64,000 bases of DNA, from the NCBI RefSeq assembly GCF_015209595.1, contig NZ_JADEYS010000001.1:372001-436000 (forward strand). The letters run 5' to 3'. This document shows, piece after piece, positions 17,183 through 28,492 of this stretch; position 1 is the first letter of the stretch, and each line of letters begins with the position of its first letter. Origin of the DNA: Pontibacterium sinense. GTDB lineage: Bacteria; Pseudomonadota; Gammaproteobacteria; Pseudomonadales; Balneatricaceae. A program made the translations under genes and the position numbers. The notes beneath the pieces were generated by a model. The model had not been told where the DNA came from and did not search any database. It was given only the letters and a program-made list of their open reading frames with translations.

Positions 17183-18934
17183 TCAGGCAGATCTGTTATT
17201 GACCGGATATCTTTCGTTTTCAGATAGTTCTCTCATCGCCTCGTCGGTAGTGAAAAACACTTTACCTTCTCCCAGATGATCAACAAAGGTGGTATTCAGT
17301 AGCTGATCCATGACCGGTCCTTTGACTTCCGCCAGGTGCAACGTAATCCCCTCATCCCTTAACTTGAGTACTAGGTTTTCGAGAGTTTCCAGTGCACTGG
17401 CATCTATAAAGTTGACTGCATTACAGATTAATACGATGTGCTGCAGGTTAGAATGCCCGGCGCATTGCTTAAGTATATACTCTTCTACATAGCGGGTGTT
17501 GGCAAAGTACAGGCTTTCATCAATACGCAGTGCCAAGGTGTTGTTATAGGTTGTGACATCGTGGCGTTCTATATTGCGAAAGTGTTCGCTACTGCCTACA
17601 CGACCGACAACAGCGATATGTGGCTGGCTGGAGCGGTAAAGTAGCAGCGCGATAGAGATGCCGATCCCACAGAGGATGCCCAGCTCGACGCCAAAAATAA
17701 GCACCAAGATAAAGGTTGCCAGTAACGTCAGCGCATCCGCTTTATTAAATTTCCAGCATTGGCGGAAAGAGGAAAAGTCGATCAGTGGTATGACGGCCAT
17801 AACAATGACAGCCCCCAGCGTCGCTTTGGGTAAGTAGTAGAAAAGTGGTGTCAGAAATAGCAGACTCAGTAACACCAGAAATGCAGATATCATCGATGCG
17901 ACGGTGGTCTGCGCTCCTGCGCTATGATTCACCATGGACCGGCCAAAACCTCCTGCTACGGGGTAAGTACCGGACATAGCCGAACCAAGATTGGCAATAC
18001 CTAGTGCAATAAGCTCCTTGCTTGGATCGATCCGTTCACGACGTTTACTCGCCAGTACCGTACCAACAGAGACACTTTCTAAGAAACCGATCAATGCAAT
18101 CAGCAGTGCAGGCATAAACAGCTGCTGCCAAAGCATCAGATCCAGTTGAATCGTAAACAGCTCAGGCAGTCCGGTTGGAATCATTCCCACCGTGGTGACA
18201 TTATGGGTTATATCCAATTCACCGCCCCATACAATGATGCTGCCGACCAGCACAGCAAACATCGGACCTGCTTTACAGACAGGCTGCGCGATCCATGTAG
18301 GAACCCGCATCGCTTCAAGCCCGCAGCACAGTTTGGTTTTGGTGAACCAAAGGACAAATACCGAGGTCAGGCCGACAAGTAACGTCGCAGGGTTGATAGC
18401 CGTAAGGTGATCAAACAGGTAACCAAAGGATTCCCAGATTGGTGCGCTGCGGGGGATATCTAAGCCACTAAAGTTTTTGATCTGACTGATGGCAATCAGT
18501 AAAGCCGCGGCACTGGTAAAGCCGGAAATGACCGAATGACTCATGTAGTTAACAATTGAGCCTAGATTGAGCGCACGAAGGATGAGCAGGATCACGCCGA
18601 CCAGCAGCGAGAGATTTACAGCCGCGTTGATGTAGGCATCGGTACCTTGTTCAGCAAACTGGGCAATCGTTGACCCCACCATCAGTGAGGCGATGGCGAC
18701 AGGCCCTACCGCGAGTGAGCGGCTGCTGCCAAGCAAGGCATAAAGCATCAGGGGGAGAATGCTTGCGTAAAGGCCGTATTGAGGAGGCAGTCCTGCCAAA
18801 AACGCATAAGCCATTCCCTGAGGTACCAGCATGATGGCGACAATAATCCCGGCCATCAGGTCGCTGATAAATATGCTGCGTTGATAGTTCTGCAGCCAGT
18901 GGGCAATTGGAAATATGTCGACCATCGGTCGCAT
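17183..18934 (-). CDS. SulP-family anion transporter with STAS domain
   Basis: Inner-membrane transporter of the SulP/SLC26 family, whose members carry sulfate, bicarbonate or other anions; the substrate cannot be read from sequence. About ten to twelve hydrophobic segments span residues 20-420, starting with the conserved DLMAGIIVAIMLVPQGMAYA, PPQYGLYASI and AVGPVAIASLM. A C-terminal STAS domain (about 435-560) includes NAVNFIDASALETLENL. The long frame begins at 19138 but the first 68 residues are not family-like. I chose ATG 18934, with AGAGG about 10 bases upstream, giving 583 residues. It stands alone and diverges from nudF. Confidence 0.88.
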   Translation of the reverse strand: MRPMVDIFPIAHWLQNYQRSIFISDLMAGIIVAIMLVPQGMAYAFLAGLPPQYGLYASILPLMLYALLGSSRSLAVGPVAIASLMVGSTIAQFAEQGTDAYINAAVNLSLLVGVILLILRALNLGSIVNYMSHSVISGFTSAAALLIAISQIKNFSGLDIPRSAPIWESFGYLFDHLTAINPATLLVGLTSVFVLWFTKTKLCCGLEAMRVPTWIAQPVCKAGPMFAVLVGSIIVWGGELDITHNVTTVGMIPTGLPELFTIQLDLMLWQQLFMPALLIALIGFLESVSVGTVLASKRRERIDPSKELIALGIANLGSAMSGTYPVAGGFGRSMVNHSAGAQTTVASMISAFLVLLSLLFLTPLFYYLPKATLGAVIVMAVIPLIDFSSFRQCWKFNKADALTLLATFILVLIFGVELGILCGIGISIALLLYRSSQPHIAVVGRVGSSEHFRNIERHDVTTYNNTLALRIDESLYFANTRYVEEYILKQCAGHSNLQHIVLICNAVNFIDASALETLENLVLKLRDEGITLHLAEVKGPVMDQLLNTTFVDHLGEGKVFFTTDEAMRELSENERYPVNNRSA

Positions 18935-19104
18935 CCGGCGGGGCCTCTGCGTATTCAAAGTGGTTAAGTGAAGTATATGATAATTAATTATATGCCTATG
19001 TTTAATGATTATAATCAAACTGAAGTCGGACATACCACAATTGTTATATTTTCTACGTGTATCAGTAAGTTGCAGTGCCAATTCAGAGGTGGGGATGGTG
19101 CCAG
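18935..19104. promoter_or_regulatory. Divergent sulP / nudF intergenic region
   Basis: 170 bases, AT rich in the middle, with two perfect short palindromes: TAATTAATTA (18981-18990) and GATTATAATC (19007-19016). They resemble operator half-site pairs or simple AT-rich promoter DNA. TATAAT-like hexamers occur on both strands, but none has a convincing -35. Confidence 0.35.
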
Positions 19105-19713
19105 ATGTTTGATCATTCTGATGTAGAAGTGCATACAAAAGAGCGCGTCTATGATGGTTTCTTCAAGATGGAGAAGCTGGTTGTAAGTCATGCACGTTTT
19201 GCGGGTGGCACGGTCAAGGTGACTCGAGAGTTGTTTCAACGTGACGATGCTGTATGTGTGCTGCTTTATGATGCGCCAAGAGACAGAGTTGTTTTGGTTG
19301 AGCAGTTTCGTATTGGTGCACTGGAGCATCCACGCAGTCCTTGGTTGCTTGAGCTAGTAGCAGGCATTGTAGAGCAGGGCGAAACTGAGGAAGCGGTTGC
19401 CAGGCGTGAGGCGCAGGAAGAAGCGGGGGCCGAACTGGGAGAGATTGTACCTATCACGCGCTACCTGGTTAGTCCTGGAGGTGCTAACGAATATATCTCG
19501 TTGCTATGCGCGCAAGTGGATAGTGAGGGCATGGGCGGTGTATTCGGTTTGGAGTCAGAGGGTGAGGATATCAAGGTGCATGTCTTAGCGTGTGAGCAGG
19601 TTTTTGCCATGGTGAAGGATGGGCAGATCGATAATGCTGCGTCCATTATCGCTTTACAGTGGTTGCAGTTGAATCGTTCTGACCTGAAGCAACGTTGGCA
19701 GAATTCGATCTAG
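19105..19713 (+). CDS. nudF: ADP-ribose pyrophosphatase (Nudix)
   Basis: Hydrolyses ADP-ribose to AMP and ribose-5-phosphate. The Nudix box is complete, from GIVEQGE to REAQEEAGAEL (G-x5-E-x7-REUxEExGU), with PGGANEYISLL after it, as in the ADPRase subfamily. The start is taken at ATG 19105 (MFDHSDVEV); the frame opens at 19075 but the extra residues are not family-like. The 202 residues are close to E. coli NudF (209). It heads the nudF-yqiB-cpdA-yqiA-parE order known from gammaproteobacteria, here with a CheX-like gene inserted after it. Confidence 0.92.
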   Translation: MFDHSDVEVHTKERVYDGFFKMEKLVVSHARFAGGTVKVTRELFQRDDAVCVLLYDAPRDRVVLVEQFRIGALEHPRSPWLLELVAGIVEQGETEEAVARREAQEEAGAELGEIVPITRYLVSPGGANEYISLLCAQVDSEGMGGVFGLESEGEDIKVHVLACEQVFAMVKDGQIDNAASIIALQWLQLNRSDLKQRWQNSI

Positions 19714-19826
19714 TATCCGGTGGATAAAATTTTAAAGTATCTCCTATACTGGTGCATGTTCTTCCAGCCGGTCATCCGGAGACTCATACGGAAGCGAGTG
19801 TTAAATCCTAATCGGTGGATGGATCT

Positions 19827-20300
19827 ATGATTAAAGCTGAATTTGTTAACCCTTTTCTCACATCGATGACGAATGTGTTGACCACGATGGCTCAGATCGA
19901 CTCTCAGCCAGGTAAGCCAACCGTTAAGAAAACGTCGACAGCATCAGGTGTAGTGACGGGCATCATCGGTATGGCGGGAGAGCAGCTCAAAGGCTCATTT
20001 GCGGTTTCATTTTCTGAGCCAGTGATCTTCGCTATTACCAAACGGATGCTGGGTGAAGAGGTATCCAGTGTGGATGAAACCGTGATTGATATGGTGGGCG
20101 AGTTAACAAATATGGCGACCGGCGGTGCAAAGGCCCTGCTGGCGGAACAAGGGTTTGAGTTCGACATGGCCGTACCGGTTATGATCAGCGGGAAAGATCA
20201 TCGTATCGAACATTCCTCCAGTGGCCCCACCATCGTCTTACCTTTTAATACCGAATATGGTGACTTTTTTATCGAAGTCAGTTTTATTCCTGCCGCTTGA
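19827..20300 (+). CDS. CheX-like chemotaxis phosphatase domain protein
   Basis: Belongs to the CheC/CheX/FliY fold. It carries the phosphatase signature DxxxExxN (DMVGELTN, about residue 90) followed after 21 residues by Pro in AVPVMI, close to the ExxN-x22-P consensus of active CheX. It could dephosphorylate a CheY-like receiver. The start is ATG 19827 (MIKAEFVNPF); an upstream GTG at 19815 adds four residues. TATACT at 19745-19750 may be its own -10 box. No chemotaxis or receiver gene is nearby, and it interrupts the conserved nudF-yqiB order. The partner is unknown. Confidence 0.82.
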   Translation: MIKAEFVNPFLTSMTNVLTTMAQIDSQPGKPTVKKTSTASGVVTGIIGMAGEQLKGSFAVSFSEPVIFAITKRMLGEEVSSVDETVIDMVGELTNMATGGAKALLAEQGFEFDMAVPVMISGKDHRIEHSSSGPTIVLPFNTEYGDFFIEVSFIPAA

Positions 20301-20324
20301 TCAGACTGTTCATCCTTTCGATAT

Positions 20325-20360
20325 GCCACACTGATTATATCTCCTGATGAAAAGTGTGGC
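20325..20360. repeat. Inverted repeat between cheX-like gene and yqiB
   Basis: GCCACACT (20325-20332) and AGTGTGGC (20353-20360), 20-base spacer. No T-tract follows on either strand, so it is either an operator or a weak, factor-assisted terminator. Confidence 0.4.
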
Positions 20361-20437
20361 TGGTATGCCCCCGTTCTCAGTTGCGTTAAGATAACGTTGA
20401 TTCGAACAGTCGTACTTGAAGGTACGTAGAGAACTCC

Positions 20438-20878
20438 ATGAAGCGTAAATATATACCAGACCTGCGTAAACAGACGGCTCAGTGTGAAGCCAACTATATG
20501 CGCCTGATGAAGTTAATGCCTGATATGGATGAGGTTGACGAGCGTTGTTTTTACGTGAGCTGGCCTGAACATCAGGCACGTCTGCGTCTGGAAGTAGAAG
20601 AACGCTTTACCTACACCACGACGCTGCGTGTATCTCAGCAGCATGATCATGATTCACCTTGGTTGGATGCTCCGGTATTGGTGGTGCGGCTATACCATGA
20701 CGCCACAACGGCAGAAGTCGTGTGTCTGCGCCGTAGCCAGCTTTCGGGTGTATACCGTTATCCAAATCAACAGATGTATCAGCCCGATGAGAAGGTTCAA
20801 CTCAACCAATATCTGGGCGAGTGGCTCACCCATTGCCTGAGTCATGGGCATGTTATGGAACCCGTCTTTATCGGTTAG
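20438..20878 (+). CDS. yqiB: DUF1249 protein YqiB
   Basis: DUF1249 family, function not established. The product is 146 residues (E. coli YqiB about 140), soluble, beginning MKRKYIPDLRKQTAQCEANY, with the conserved VVRLYHDATTAEVV core and EKVQLNQYLGEWLTHCL near the end. It has no signal or membrane segment. It sits 20 bases before cpdA, the standard gammaproteobacterial arrangement, which supports the identification. Confidence 0.88.
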   Translation: MKRKYIPDLRKQTAQCEANYMRLMKLMPDMDEVDERCFYVSWPEHQARLRLEVEERFTYTTTLRVSQQHDHDSPWLDAPVLVVRLYHDATTAEVVCLRRSQLSGVYRYPNQQMYQPDEKVQLNQYLGEWLTHCLSHGHVMEPVFIG

Positions 20879-20898
20879 CTCAGTAAGGCGCTTCATTC

Positions 20899-21672
20899 GT
20901 GCAAAAAATACTTCAGGTTACCGATATTCACCTGCTGGCAGATCCCGCAGAAAAACTTCAAGGTGCTGTGATTGAACAGCGCTGGCAGCGCGTTTTGGCA
21001 CACATTCAGGCTCATCATCTTGATGCAGATTTGCTCATGCTGACGGGAGATCTGGTGCATCACTCAGGGCCTGCAGCCTATCAGCGATTAACGCGGGATC
21101 TGGACGCATTGGGATTGCCTGCCGTTTGGATTCCAGGAAACCATGACTGTGCCGAAGAGATGAGCCGATACGGTTCTGTCGCGCTCAATCGAGATATCGT
21201 TGAGCTGGGCGGTTGGCGGGTGGTGCTTCTGAATTCTACGGCGGAGCCCGATGGCCGGGGGAGCGGCAGCTTAAGCTCGAGTGAACTAAAGCGCCTGTGT
21301 AACGAACTTGATGTGCAGGAAGATACGCATCTTTTGTTGGTGTTGCATCACAACCCTCTTGCCTTGGGGAGCGTCTGGCAGGATGCGATTGCCTTGAAGA
21401 ATGCGGATCAATTCTGGCCCCTCTTGGAAAATAGAACACATGTTCGCGGTATTATTTTTGGACATGTCCATCAACAATGGACGCTGAACCATAAGGGCGT
21501 AGCGCTCTTTTCTTCTCCCGCCGTTGCGCCGCAATACAAAGCGGGGTGTTCTGATGTGACGTTAGAAGATGACCCGGCTCTAATAGGCCCGGCATATCGG
21601 GTTTATCATCTGCAACCCGACGGTAATATCACGGCGGAAACTGTTCGCCCGATTGACTCAGTTGCACCCTGA
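20899..21672 (+). CDS. cpdA: 3',5'-cyclic-AMP phosphodiesterase CpdA
   Basis: Hydrolyses cAMP and so tunes CRP-dependent expression. It is a class III calcineurin-like phosphoesterase with all metal motifs: TDIHLLAD, LTGDLVHHSG, GNHD and GHVHQ. It begins at GTG 20899 (QKILQVTDIHL). Its 257 residues compare with 275 in E. coli. Neighbours yqiB and yqiA follow the conserved order. A 7-bp inverted repeat overlaps its stop codon. Confidence 0.94.
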   Translation: MQKILQVTDIHLLADPAEKLQGAVIEQRWQRVLAHIQAHHLDADLLMLTGDLVHHSGPAAYQRLTRDLDALGLPAVWIPGNHDCAEEMSRYGSVALNRDIVELGGWRVVLLNSTAEPDGRGSGSLSSSELKRLCNELDVQEDTHLLLVLHHNPLALGSVWQDAIALKNADQFWPLLENRTHVRGIIFGHVHQQWTLNHKGVALFSSPAVAPQYKAGCSDVTLEDDPALIGPAYRVYHLQPDGNITAETVRPIDSVAP

Positions 21673-21697
21673 GAGTGTGTCGGGTAACGTCTCTCAG
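21669..21697. repeat. Inverted repeat at the cpdA 3' end
   Basis: CTGAGAG (21669-21675) and CTCTCAG (21691-21697) around a 15-base loop, overlapping the cpdA stop. No T-tract follows. It may act as a processing or partial termination site before yqiA. Confidence 0.35.
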
Positions 21698-21763
21698 TTC
21701 TTGGCACTGTAAAAAATACACTTCTGGCCGATAAGACAAGTATTCTAGGGTTGAGGACAATTG

Positions 21764-22378
21764 ATGCAGAGACCTCTGTTTATCTATGTACATGGTTTTA
21801 ACAGTTCACCCGCGTCGATAAAAGCGCAGCTGTTTGGCCGATACCTGAGCGAATATCAGGTAGACGCCGACTATGAAGTGCCGGAACTCTCACACTGGCC
21901 TGCGCAGGCGATCTCACAGCTTGAATCAATTATTGCAGCGAATACACACCGCACCGTGCTGCTCATCGGTAGTTCATTGGGTGGTTTTTATAGCACTCAT
22001 CTGACCGAGCGATACGATAACCTGCGCACGGTATTGGTGAATCCGGCGGTGCGCCCGTATGCGCTGCTGGAGTCATGGTTAGGTGACAATGAAAACCTCT
22101 ATACCCATGAGAAGTACCTGTTGACGCGTGATCACCTTCAGCAGCTATTGGATATCAACTGTGAAACGATAAAAGACCCTTCCCGCTACCTGTTGCTGAC
22201 ACAAACAGCAGATGAAACACTGGATTACCGTGAGGCTGTGGATAAATATCCTCACTCGCCGCAATTTGTTCAGCCCGGTGGTAGTCATGGATTTGACCAG
22301 TTTGAGAACCTGATCCCCGCAATTTTAGCGTTCAGCGAAGGGCGTGTTGTGTTACCGCCCGCTGATCCACTCTGTTAG
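21764..22378 (+). CDS. yqiA: YqiA-family esterase
   Basis: Small alpha/beta-hydrolase of the YqiA group; E. coli YqiA hydrolyses palmitoyl-CoA and p-nitrophenyl esters. Visible features are the YVHGFNSSPAS oxyanion region, the nucleophile elbow IGSSLGGFY, and a late His in GGSHGFDQFE. ATG 21764 has GAGGAC about 7 bases upstream; TTG 21761 is less likely. It has 204 residues and lies between cpdA and parE as in E. coli. Confidence 0.9.
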   Translation: MQRPLFIYVHGFNSSPASIKAQLFGRYLSEYQVDADYEVPELSHWPAQAISQLESIIAANTHRTVLLIGSSLGGFYSTHLTERYDNLRTVLVNPAVRPYALLESWLGDNENLYTHEKYLLTRDHLQQLLDINCETIKDPSRYLLLTQTADETLDYREAVDKYPHSPQFVQPGGSHGFDQFENLIPAILAFSEGRVVLPPADPLC

Positions 22379-22405
22379 TCGTCACGGTTGTTAAGGATTT
22401 ATTAG

Positions 22406-24298
<1,893 letters not shown>

Positions 24299-24302
24299 CA
24301 GG

Positions 24303-24788
24303 ATGAAATCAGCACAGGGATTTACGATTGTTGAGCTGGTCGTAGTGATAGCGCTATTGGGCATTCTAGCGGCGGTGGCGCTGCCTCGTTTTGTCGATAT
24401 TGGTGATAACGCGCGGGAATCTGTGTTGGAACATCTTGAAGGCAAACTGCACTCGATTGCGAATCTGGTGCATGCCGAGGCGGTACTGCGCAGTGTGCAA
24501 AATCAGGCCCGTAATGATGAGGATGTTGTCATCGACGGTTTGGTTGTGGAGCTTAAATATGGGTACCCCGAAGCCCGTGTCAGTACGGCGGGGCACGCCG
24601 ATATCGTGGATCTGCTCGGGTTGTCTCCTTCAGCAGGCTTAACCGTTGATACCAGCGTAAACAATCGGGTGCGCATCGGTTATGACAATAGTGACAATGG
24701 ATGCTACGTGCAGTATCAGGAAGCTGATCCTGATGCTGGCAGCCCTAATCCCTATATAGTGAGCCGCGCCAACGCCGGTTGTAACTGA
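24303..24788 (+). CDS. Type IV pilin-like (MSHA/pseudopilin type) prepilin
   Basis: A prepilin with a short basic leader cut by prepilin peptidase between Gly and Phe in SAQG-FTIVELVVV. Glu5 of the mature form is present, and the hydrophobic helix (about residues 7-28) continues into a typical N-terminal spine, ALPRFVDIGDNARES. Two cysteines near the end (in NGCYVQY and the final AGCN) could form the D-region disulfide loop. ATG 24303 was chosen; the long frame begins at 24249 inside parE and lacks a leader. It sits between parE and parC, an unusual place, with no other pilus genes in the window. It could be a minor pilin or an orphan pseudopilin. Confidence 0.85.
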   Translation: MKSAQGFTIVELVVVIALLGILAAVALPRFVDIGDNARESVLEHLEGKLHSIANLVHAEAVLRSVQNQARNDEDVVIDGLVVELKYGYPEARVSTAGHADIVDLLGLSPSAGLTVDTSVNNRVRIGYDNSDNGCYVQYQEADPDAGSPNPYIVSRANAGCN

Positions 24789-24809
24789 TACCAAAAAGAA
24801 CAAGCAGGT

Positions 24810-24825
24810 GGCAGTGTTTACTGCC
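24810..24825 (+). repeat. Short hairpin before parC
   Basis: GGCAGT-GTTT-ACTGCC, a perfect 6-bp stem with a 4-base loop, 27 bases before the parC ATG. No T-tract. It may separate pilin and parC messages. Confidence 0.35.
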
Positions 24826-24852
24826 GGATGTCATAAGAATTAAGGAATCCTG

Positions 24853-27108
24853 ATGAGCGTAGAAACCACGTTTACCGAAGGTGGTGAGCGCATTGCGCTG
24901 AGAGACTTTACCGAAAAGGCGTATCTGGATTACTCCATGTACGTCATCCTCGACCGCGCTCTGCCGCATATTGGTGACGGTATGAAGCCGGTGCAGCGTC
25001 GAATTGTGTATGCGATGTCGGAGCTGGGATTGAATGCCGCCTCTAAGCACAAAAAGTCGGCCCGTACCGTGGGTGATGTACTGGGTAAGTTTCATCCTCA
25101 TGGTGATTCGGCCTGTTACGAAGCGATGGTGCTGATGGCGCAGCCGTTCAGTTATCGTTACCCGTTGGTCGACGGTCAGGGAAACTGGGGTTCTCAGGAT
25201 GACCCTAAATCTTTCGCTGCCATGCGTTATACCGAATCGCGTCTGGCAGCCTACTCGCAAGTCTTATTGAAAGAAGTTGCTCAGGGCACGGTTGACTGGA
25301 TTCCAAATTTTGATGGCACGCTGAATGAGCCGGAAGTACTGCCCGCGCGTTTACCGAATGTATTACTGAACGGCGGTACGGGTATCGCGGTAGGTATGGC
25401 CACGGATATACCGCCGCACAACCTGCGGGAAGTGGGGGGCGCTTGTATTCACCTGTTGGAGAACCCAACAGCGACACTGGATGACCTCTGCCAGATGGTC
25501 CCTGGCCCTGATATGCCAACATCCGCTGAGATTATTACGCCGCGCCATGAGTTGCGAAAGCTCTATGAAAGCGGACGCGGATCGGTTCGGATGCGAGCGG
25601 TATACGAAAAAGAGCAAGGTGAGATTGTTGTCACCGCGCTACCGTACCAGACATCCGGCGCGAAAGTGCTGGAGCAGATCGCCCAGCAGATGCAGCAGAA
25701 AAAGTTGCCGATGGTCAGTGACCTGAGAGATGAGTCTGATCACGAAAGTCCAACGCGCCTGGTGATCGTACCACGCTCGAATCGGGTGGATATTGAGCAG
25801 CTGATGGCACATCTGTTCGCATCGACGGATCTGGAGCGCTCTTACCGTGTGAACCTCAACATGATTGGGGTTGATGGCAAGCCACAGGTGAAAAACCTGC
25901 ATCAGATCTTGGGTGAATGGCTTGGCTGGCGAACCAGCGTGGTCACTCGCCGTTTACAGCACCGGTTAGAAAAGGTGCTGGATCGTTTGCATATCCTCGA
26001 AGGTTTGATGGTGGCGTTCCTCAATATTGATGAGGTGATTGCGATCATCCGTCATGAGGACGATCCGAAGCAGGAGTTGATGGATCGGTTTAAGCTGAGC
26101 GATATCCAGGCTAACGCTATTCTTGATCTGAAACTGCGTCACCTCGCTAAGCTGGAAGAGTTTAAGATCAAAGGCGAGCAGGAAGAACTGGATGAAGAGC
26201 GCAAGTATCTGGAGGCGACGCTAGGCTCAGACAGTTTGATGCGTAAACTGATCAAAGAAGAGATCAGCGAAGCGATTGAACAGTTTGGTGATGAGCGCCG
26301 TTCTCCTATCGTTGAGCGCGGTGAAGCTCAAGCGTTCAGTGAAAAAGATCTGCTTACGGCAGATCCTGTTACCGTAGTGATCTCTAAGCAGGGCTGGGTA
26401 CGGGCAGCGAAGGGACACGATGTTGATGCACACGGACTGAATTATAAGTCAGGTGATGCGTTCAAGCTCGCCTGCCGTGGCAGGACGAATCAACCGACAC
26501 TCCTGATCGATTCTACCGGTCGAAGTTATACGGTTGATACACATACGCTCCCGTCAGCCCGTGGACAGGGAGAGCCCGTGACGGGGCGTATTACCCTGCC
26601 CAAAGGTGCTACGATCGATGCCGCTGTTGCAGGAAAAGATACAGATCGGGTATTGCTGGCCAGTGACGCGGGGTATGGCTTTGTTGCCAAATTAGCGGAT
26701 ATGACCAGCAAAACCAAAAACGGCAAGGCTGTTCTGACGTTGCCTAAAAATGCCAAGGTGTTAACGCCACAGCATCTGGAAACCACAGAGAACAAGCTGC
26801 TGGCTGCGGTGACCAATGAAGGGCGAATGTTGGTGTTCCCAGTTGCTGATCTGCCAGAGTTGGCACGGGGTAAAGGGAATAAGATTATCAACATCCCATC
26901 TGCCCGTTCAGCCGCCGGAGAGGAAGTACTGGTGGCACTCACCGTACTGGGCACGAACGATATGCTGGTTGTGCATTCTGGTCGTCAGCACCACAAACTG
27001 AAGGCTGCAGATCTGGAGCACTACCGAGGTGAACGCGGTCGTCGGGGTAATAAATTGCCTCGTGGTTATCAGCGAGTGGATCGACTTGAAGTGATCGGCA
27101 CCGAGTAA
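24853..27108 (+). CDS. parC: DNA topoisomerase IV subunit A
   Basis: DNA breakage-reunion subunit of topoisomerase IV. The active-site Tyr is Y126 in [10 protein letters not shown]. The quinolone region [12 protein letters not shown] holds Ser86 and Glu90, equivalent to E. coli S80 and E84, so it looks wild type. The C-terminal part (about 500-751) forms beta-pinwheel blades that bind DNA. 751 residues against 752 in E. coli. It follows parE with the pilin-like gene between. A terminator follows. Confidence 0.97.
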   Translation: MSVETTFTEGGERIALRDFTEKAYLDYSMYVILDRALPHIGDGMKPVQRRIVYAMSELGLNAASKHKKSARTVGDVLGKFHPHGDSACYEAMVLMAQPFSYRYPLVDGQGNWGSQDDPKSFAAMRYTESRLAAYSQVLLKEVAQGTVDWIPNFDGTLNEPEVLPARLPNVLLNGGTGIAVGMATDIPPHNLREVGGACIHLLENPTATLDDLCQMVPGPDMPTSAEIITPRHELRKLYESGRGSVRMRAVYEKEQGEIVVTALPYQTSGAKVLEQIAQQMQQKKLPMVSDLRDESDHESPTRLVIVPRSNRVDIEQLMAHLFASTDLERSYRVNLNMIGVDGKPQVKNLHQILGEWLGWRTSVVTRRLQHRLEKVLDRLHILEGLMVAFLNIDEVIAIIRHEDDPKQELMDRFKLSDIQANAILDLKLRHLAKLEEFKIKGEQEELDEERKYLEATLGSDSLMRKLIKEEISEAIEQFGDERRSPIVERGEAQAFSEKDLLTADPVTVVISKQGWVRAAKGHDVDAHGLNYKSGDAFKLACRGRTNQPTLLIDSTGRSYTVDTHTLPSARGQGEPVTGRITLPKGATIDAAVAGKDTDRVLLASDAGYGFVAKLADMTSKTKNGKAVLTLPKNAKVLTPQHLETTENKLLAAVTNEGRMLVFPVADLPELARGKGNKIINIPSARSAAGEEVLVALTVLGTNDMLVVHSGRQHHKLKAADLEHYRGERGRRGNKLPRGYQRVDRLEVIGTE

Positions 27109-27123
27109 AAAATTAAACCTATT

Positions 27124-27151
27124 ACGGGCAGGTTGAATCCTGTCCGTTTTC
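27124..27151 (+). terminator. Rho-independent terminator after parC
   Basis: Stem ACGGGCAGG / CCTGTCCGT (27124-27132 and 27139-27147, one G-U pair), 6-base loop TTGAAT, then TTTT. Confidence 0.8.
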
Positions 27152-27250
27152 AACTAGGCTGGATTACTCTGACGCATCAAACGATATCGTCATCAGGTAA
27201 AGGTACTTTCGTGTATCTGGCCGAAAAACAGGGACTTCAGGACAGCTCCA

Positions 27251-28480
27251 ATGGATGGGCGTTTACTCAATCTGCGTTATAAGCGACGCACAGCAGCACT
27301 GGCAACATTTCTGGCTATCTCCGTCCTGATGTTTGGTGGTGCGCTACTCTACAATCTTGTGCAACTGCGGCAGGCATGGGGTGAATACAGTTATGAAACC
27401 TCACAGCGTGCTGATGCGTTGACGCGTATACATCGTGCCGCAGGGTACGGTGGTTTTATCCACAACTTTAAGAACTATGTCCTGCGACAAGATCCTGCAT
27501 ATCTGAAACGACTCACAATCGATACGTCTGAATTCCATAGCGCTTTAAATACATACCGTTTGCTAACGGTGAATACTGAAGAGCAAGCGGCGCTGAATGC
27601 AATCCATAAGACCTTTGACGCCTATCTGAATGCGGTACAACTTGCTGAGGCGGGTGTGCTTGAGCAGCTGACGCCCAACGTGCTGGATAAGCGAGTGTTA
27701 GTCAGTGATACGGAGGCCATTGAAGCGCTGGCGGTGTTGGAAAGTGCCCATGAACGATATAACCACGAGATCAATCAGCAGATGCAAGCTGAGTTCGATT
27801 TTCTAATCAATATGTTGCTGATTGGTCTATTGGCGGTGCCGTTGATTGGATTTTGGGCGCATAGACACATGGGGTTATTGGAGCGCCTGGCTGAAACGAT
27901 GCTTGCCCGAAATGAGATGCAGAAGATGCTGGCGAGATCGGAGGAGGAGGCCGATGAAGCGTTGAGGCGCAGTGAGACCTATAAACATCTCGCTTATCGT
28001 TGTGCGCTGACTCAGATTCCAAATCGACAGGCGTTTAATGAGGCGGCAGAAAAGGCACTGGTTTCCGCGCGTGATCAGCGTGAAAAGCTGGCTGTACTTT
28101 ATGTGGATGTTGACGATTTTAAAGGGATCAATGATCGTTTTGGCCATAAAACAGGTGATCAGGTGTTAACCGAAATCGCGGGTCGTCTTGATCGAGTATT
28201 GCGGGGAGATGATCTGGTGGCGCGCATTGGTGGCGACGAGTTTGCGATTCTCATCTTTGGTCGGGATGCGTTAAAAGCCAAAGATCAATTAGCTACCCGT
28301 ATTATGGATGCCTTGCGTAAACCGTTTGATAATATTGAACTGGGTTTAAAGGTAAGTTGTTCTGTGGGTGGAGCTATTGCACCAGATCAGGGTGAAGATG
28401 TGGATGCCTTACTGAAAGCGGCAGATACCCGTATGTACGTTGTGAAAAAAAGTGGCAAAGATGGTGCGATGATTGGTTGA
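27251..28480 (+). CDS. Membrane-bound diguanylate cyclase (GGDEF)
   Basis: Makes cyclic di-GMP from two GTP. Two membrane helices (about residues 17-37 and 180-200) enclose a periplasmic, mostly helical sensor domain that I cannot name. A coiled linker (about 210-245) leads to the GGDEF domain (245-405), with the intact active site RIGGDEF and the inhibitory I-site RxxD (RGDD) five residues before it. So it is probably an active, feedback-inhibited enzyme. No EAL domain is present. It stands alone and ends 12 bases from a convergent membrane-protein gene. The ligand is unknown. Confidence 0.92.
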   Translation: MDGRLLNLRYKRRTAALATFLAISVLMFGGALLYNLVQLRQAWGEYSYETSQRADALTRIHRAAGYGGFIHNFKNYVLRQDPAYLKRLTIDTSEFHSALNTYRLLTVNTEEQAALNAIHKTFDAYLNAVQLAEAGVLEQLTPNVLDKRVLVSDTEAIEALAVLESAHERYNHEINQQMQAEFDFLINMLLIGLLAVPLIGFWAHRHMGLLERLAETMLARNEMQKMLARSEEEADEALRRSETYKHLAYRCALTQIPNRQAFNEAAEKALVSARDQREKLAVLYVDVDDFKGINDRFGHKTGDQVLTEIAGRLDRVLRGDDLVARIGGDEFAILIFGRDALKAKDQLATRIMDALRKPFDNIELGLKVSCSVGGAIAPDQGEDVDALLKAADTRMYVVKKSGKDGAMIG

Positions 28481-28492
28481 AACTGGCGCCTG

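Noticed and set aside
18935-19138. 68-residue N-terminal extension of the SulP protein
   Set aside because: Low-complexity AT-rich DNA with palindromes; family proteins start close to the chosen ATG.
20325-20360. Intrinsic terminator after the CheX-like gene
   Set aside because: Loop of 20 bases and no T-tract; kept only as an inverted repeat.
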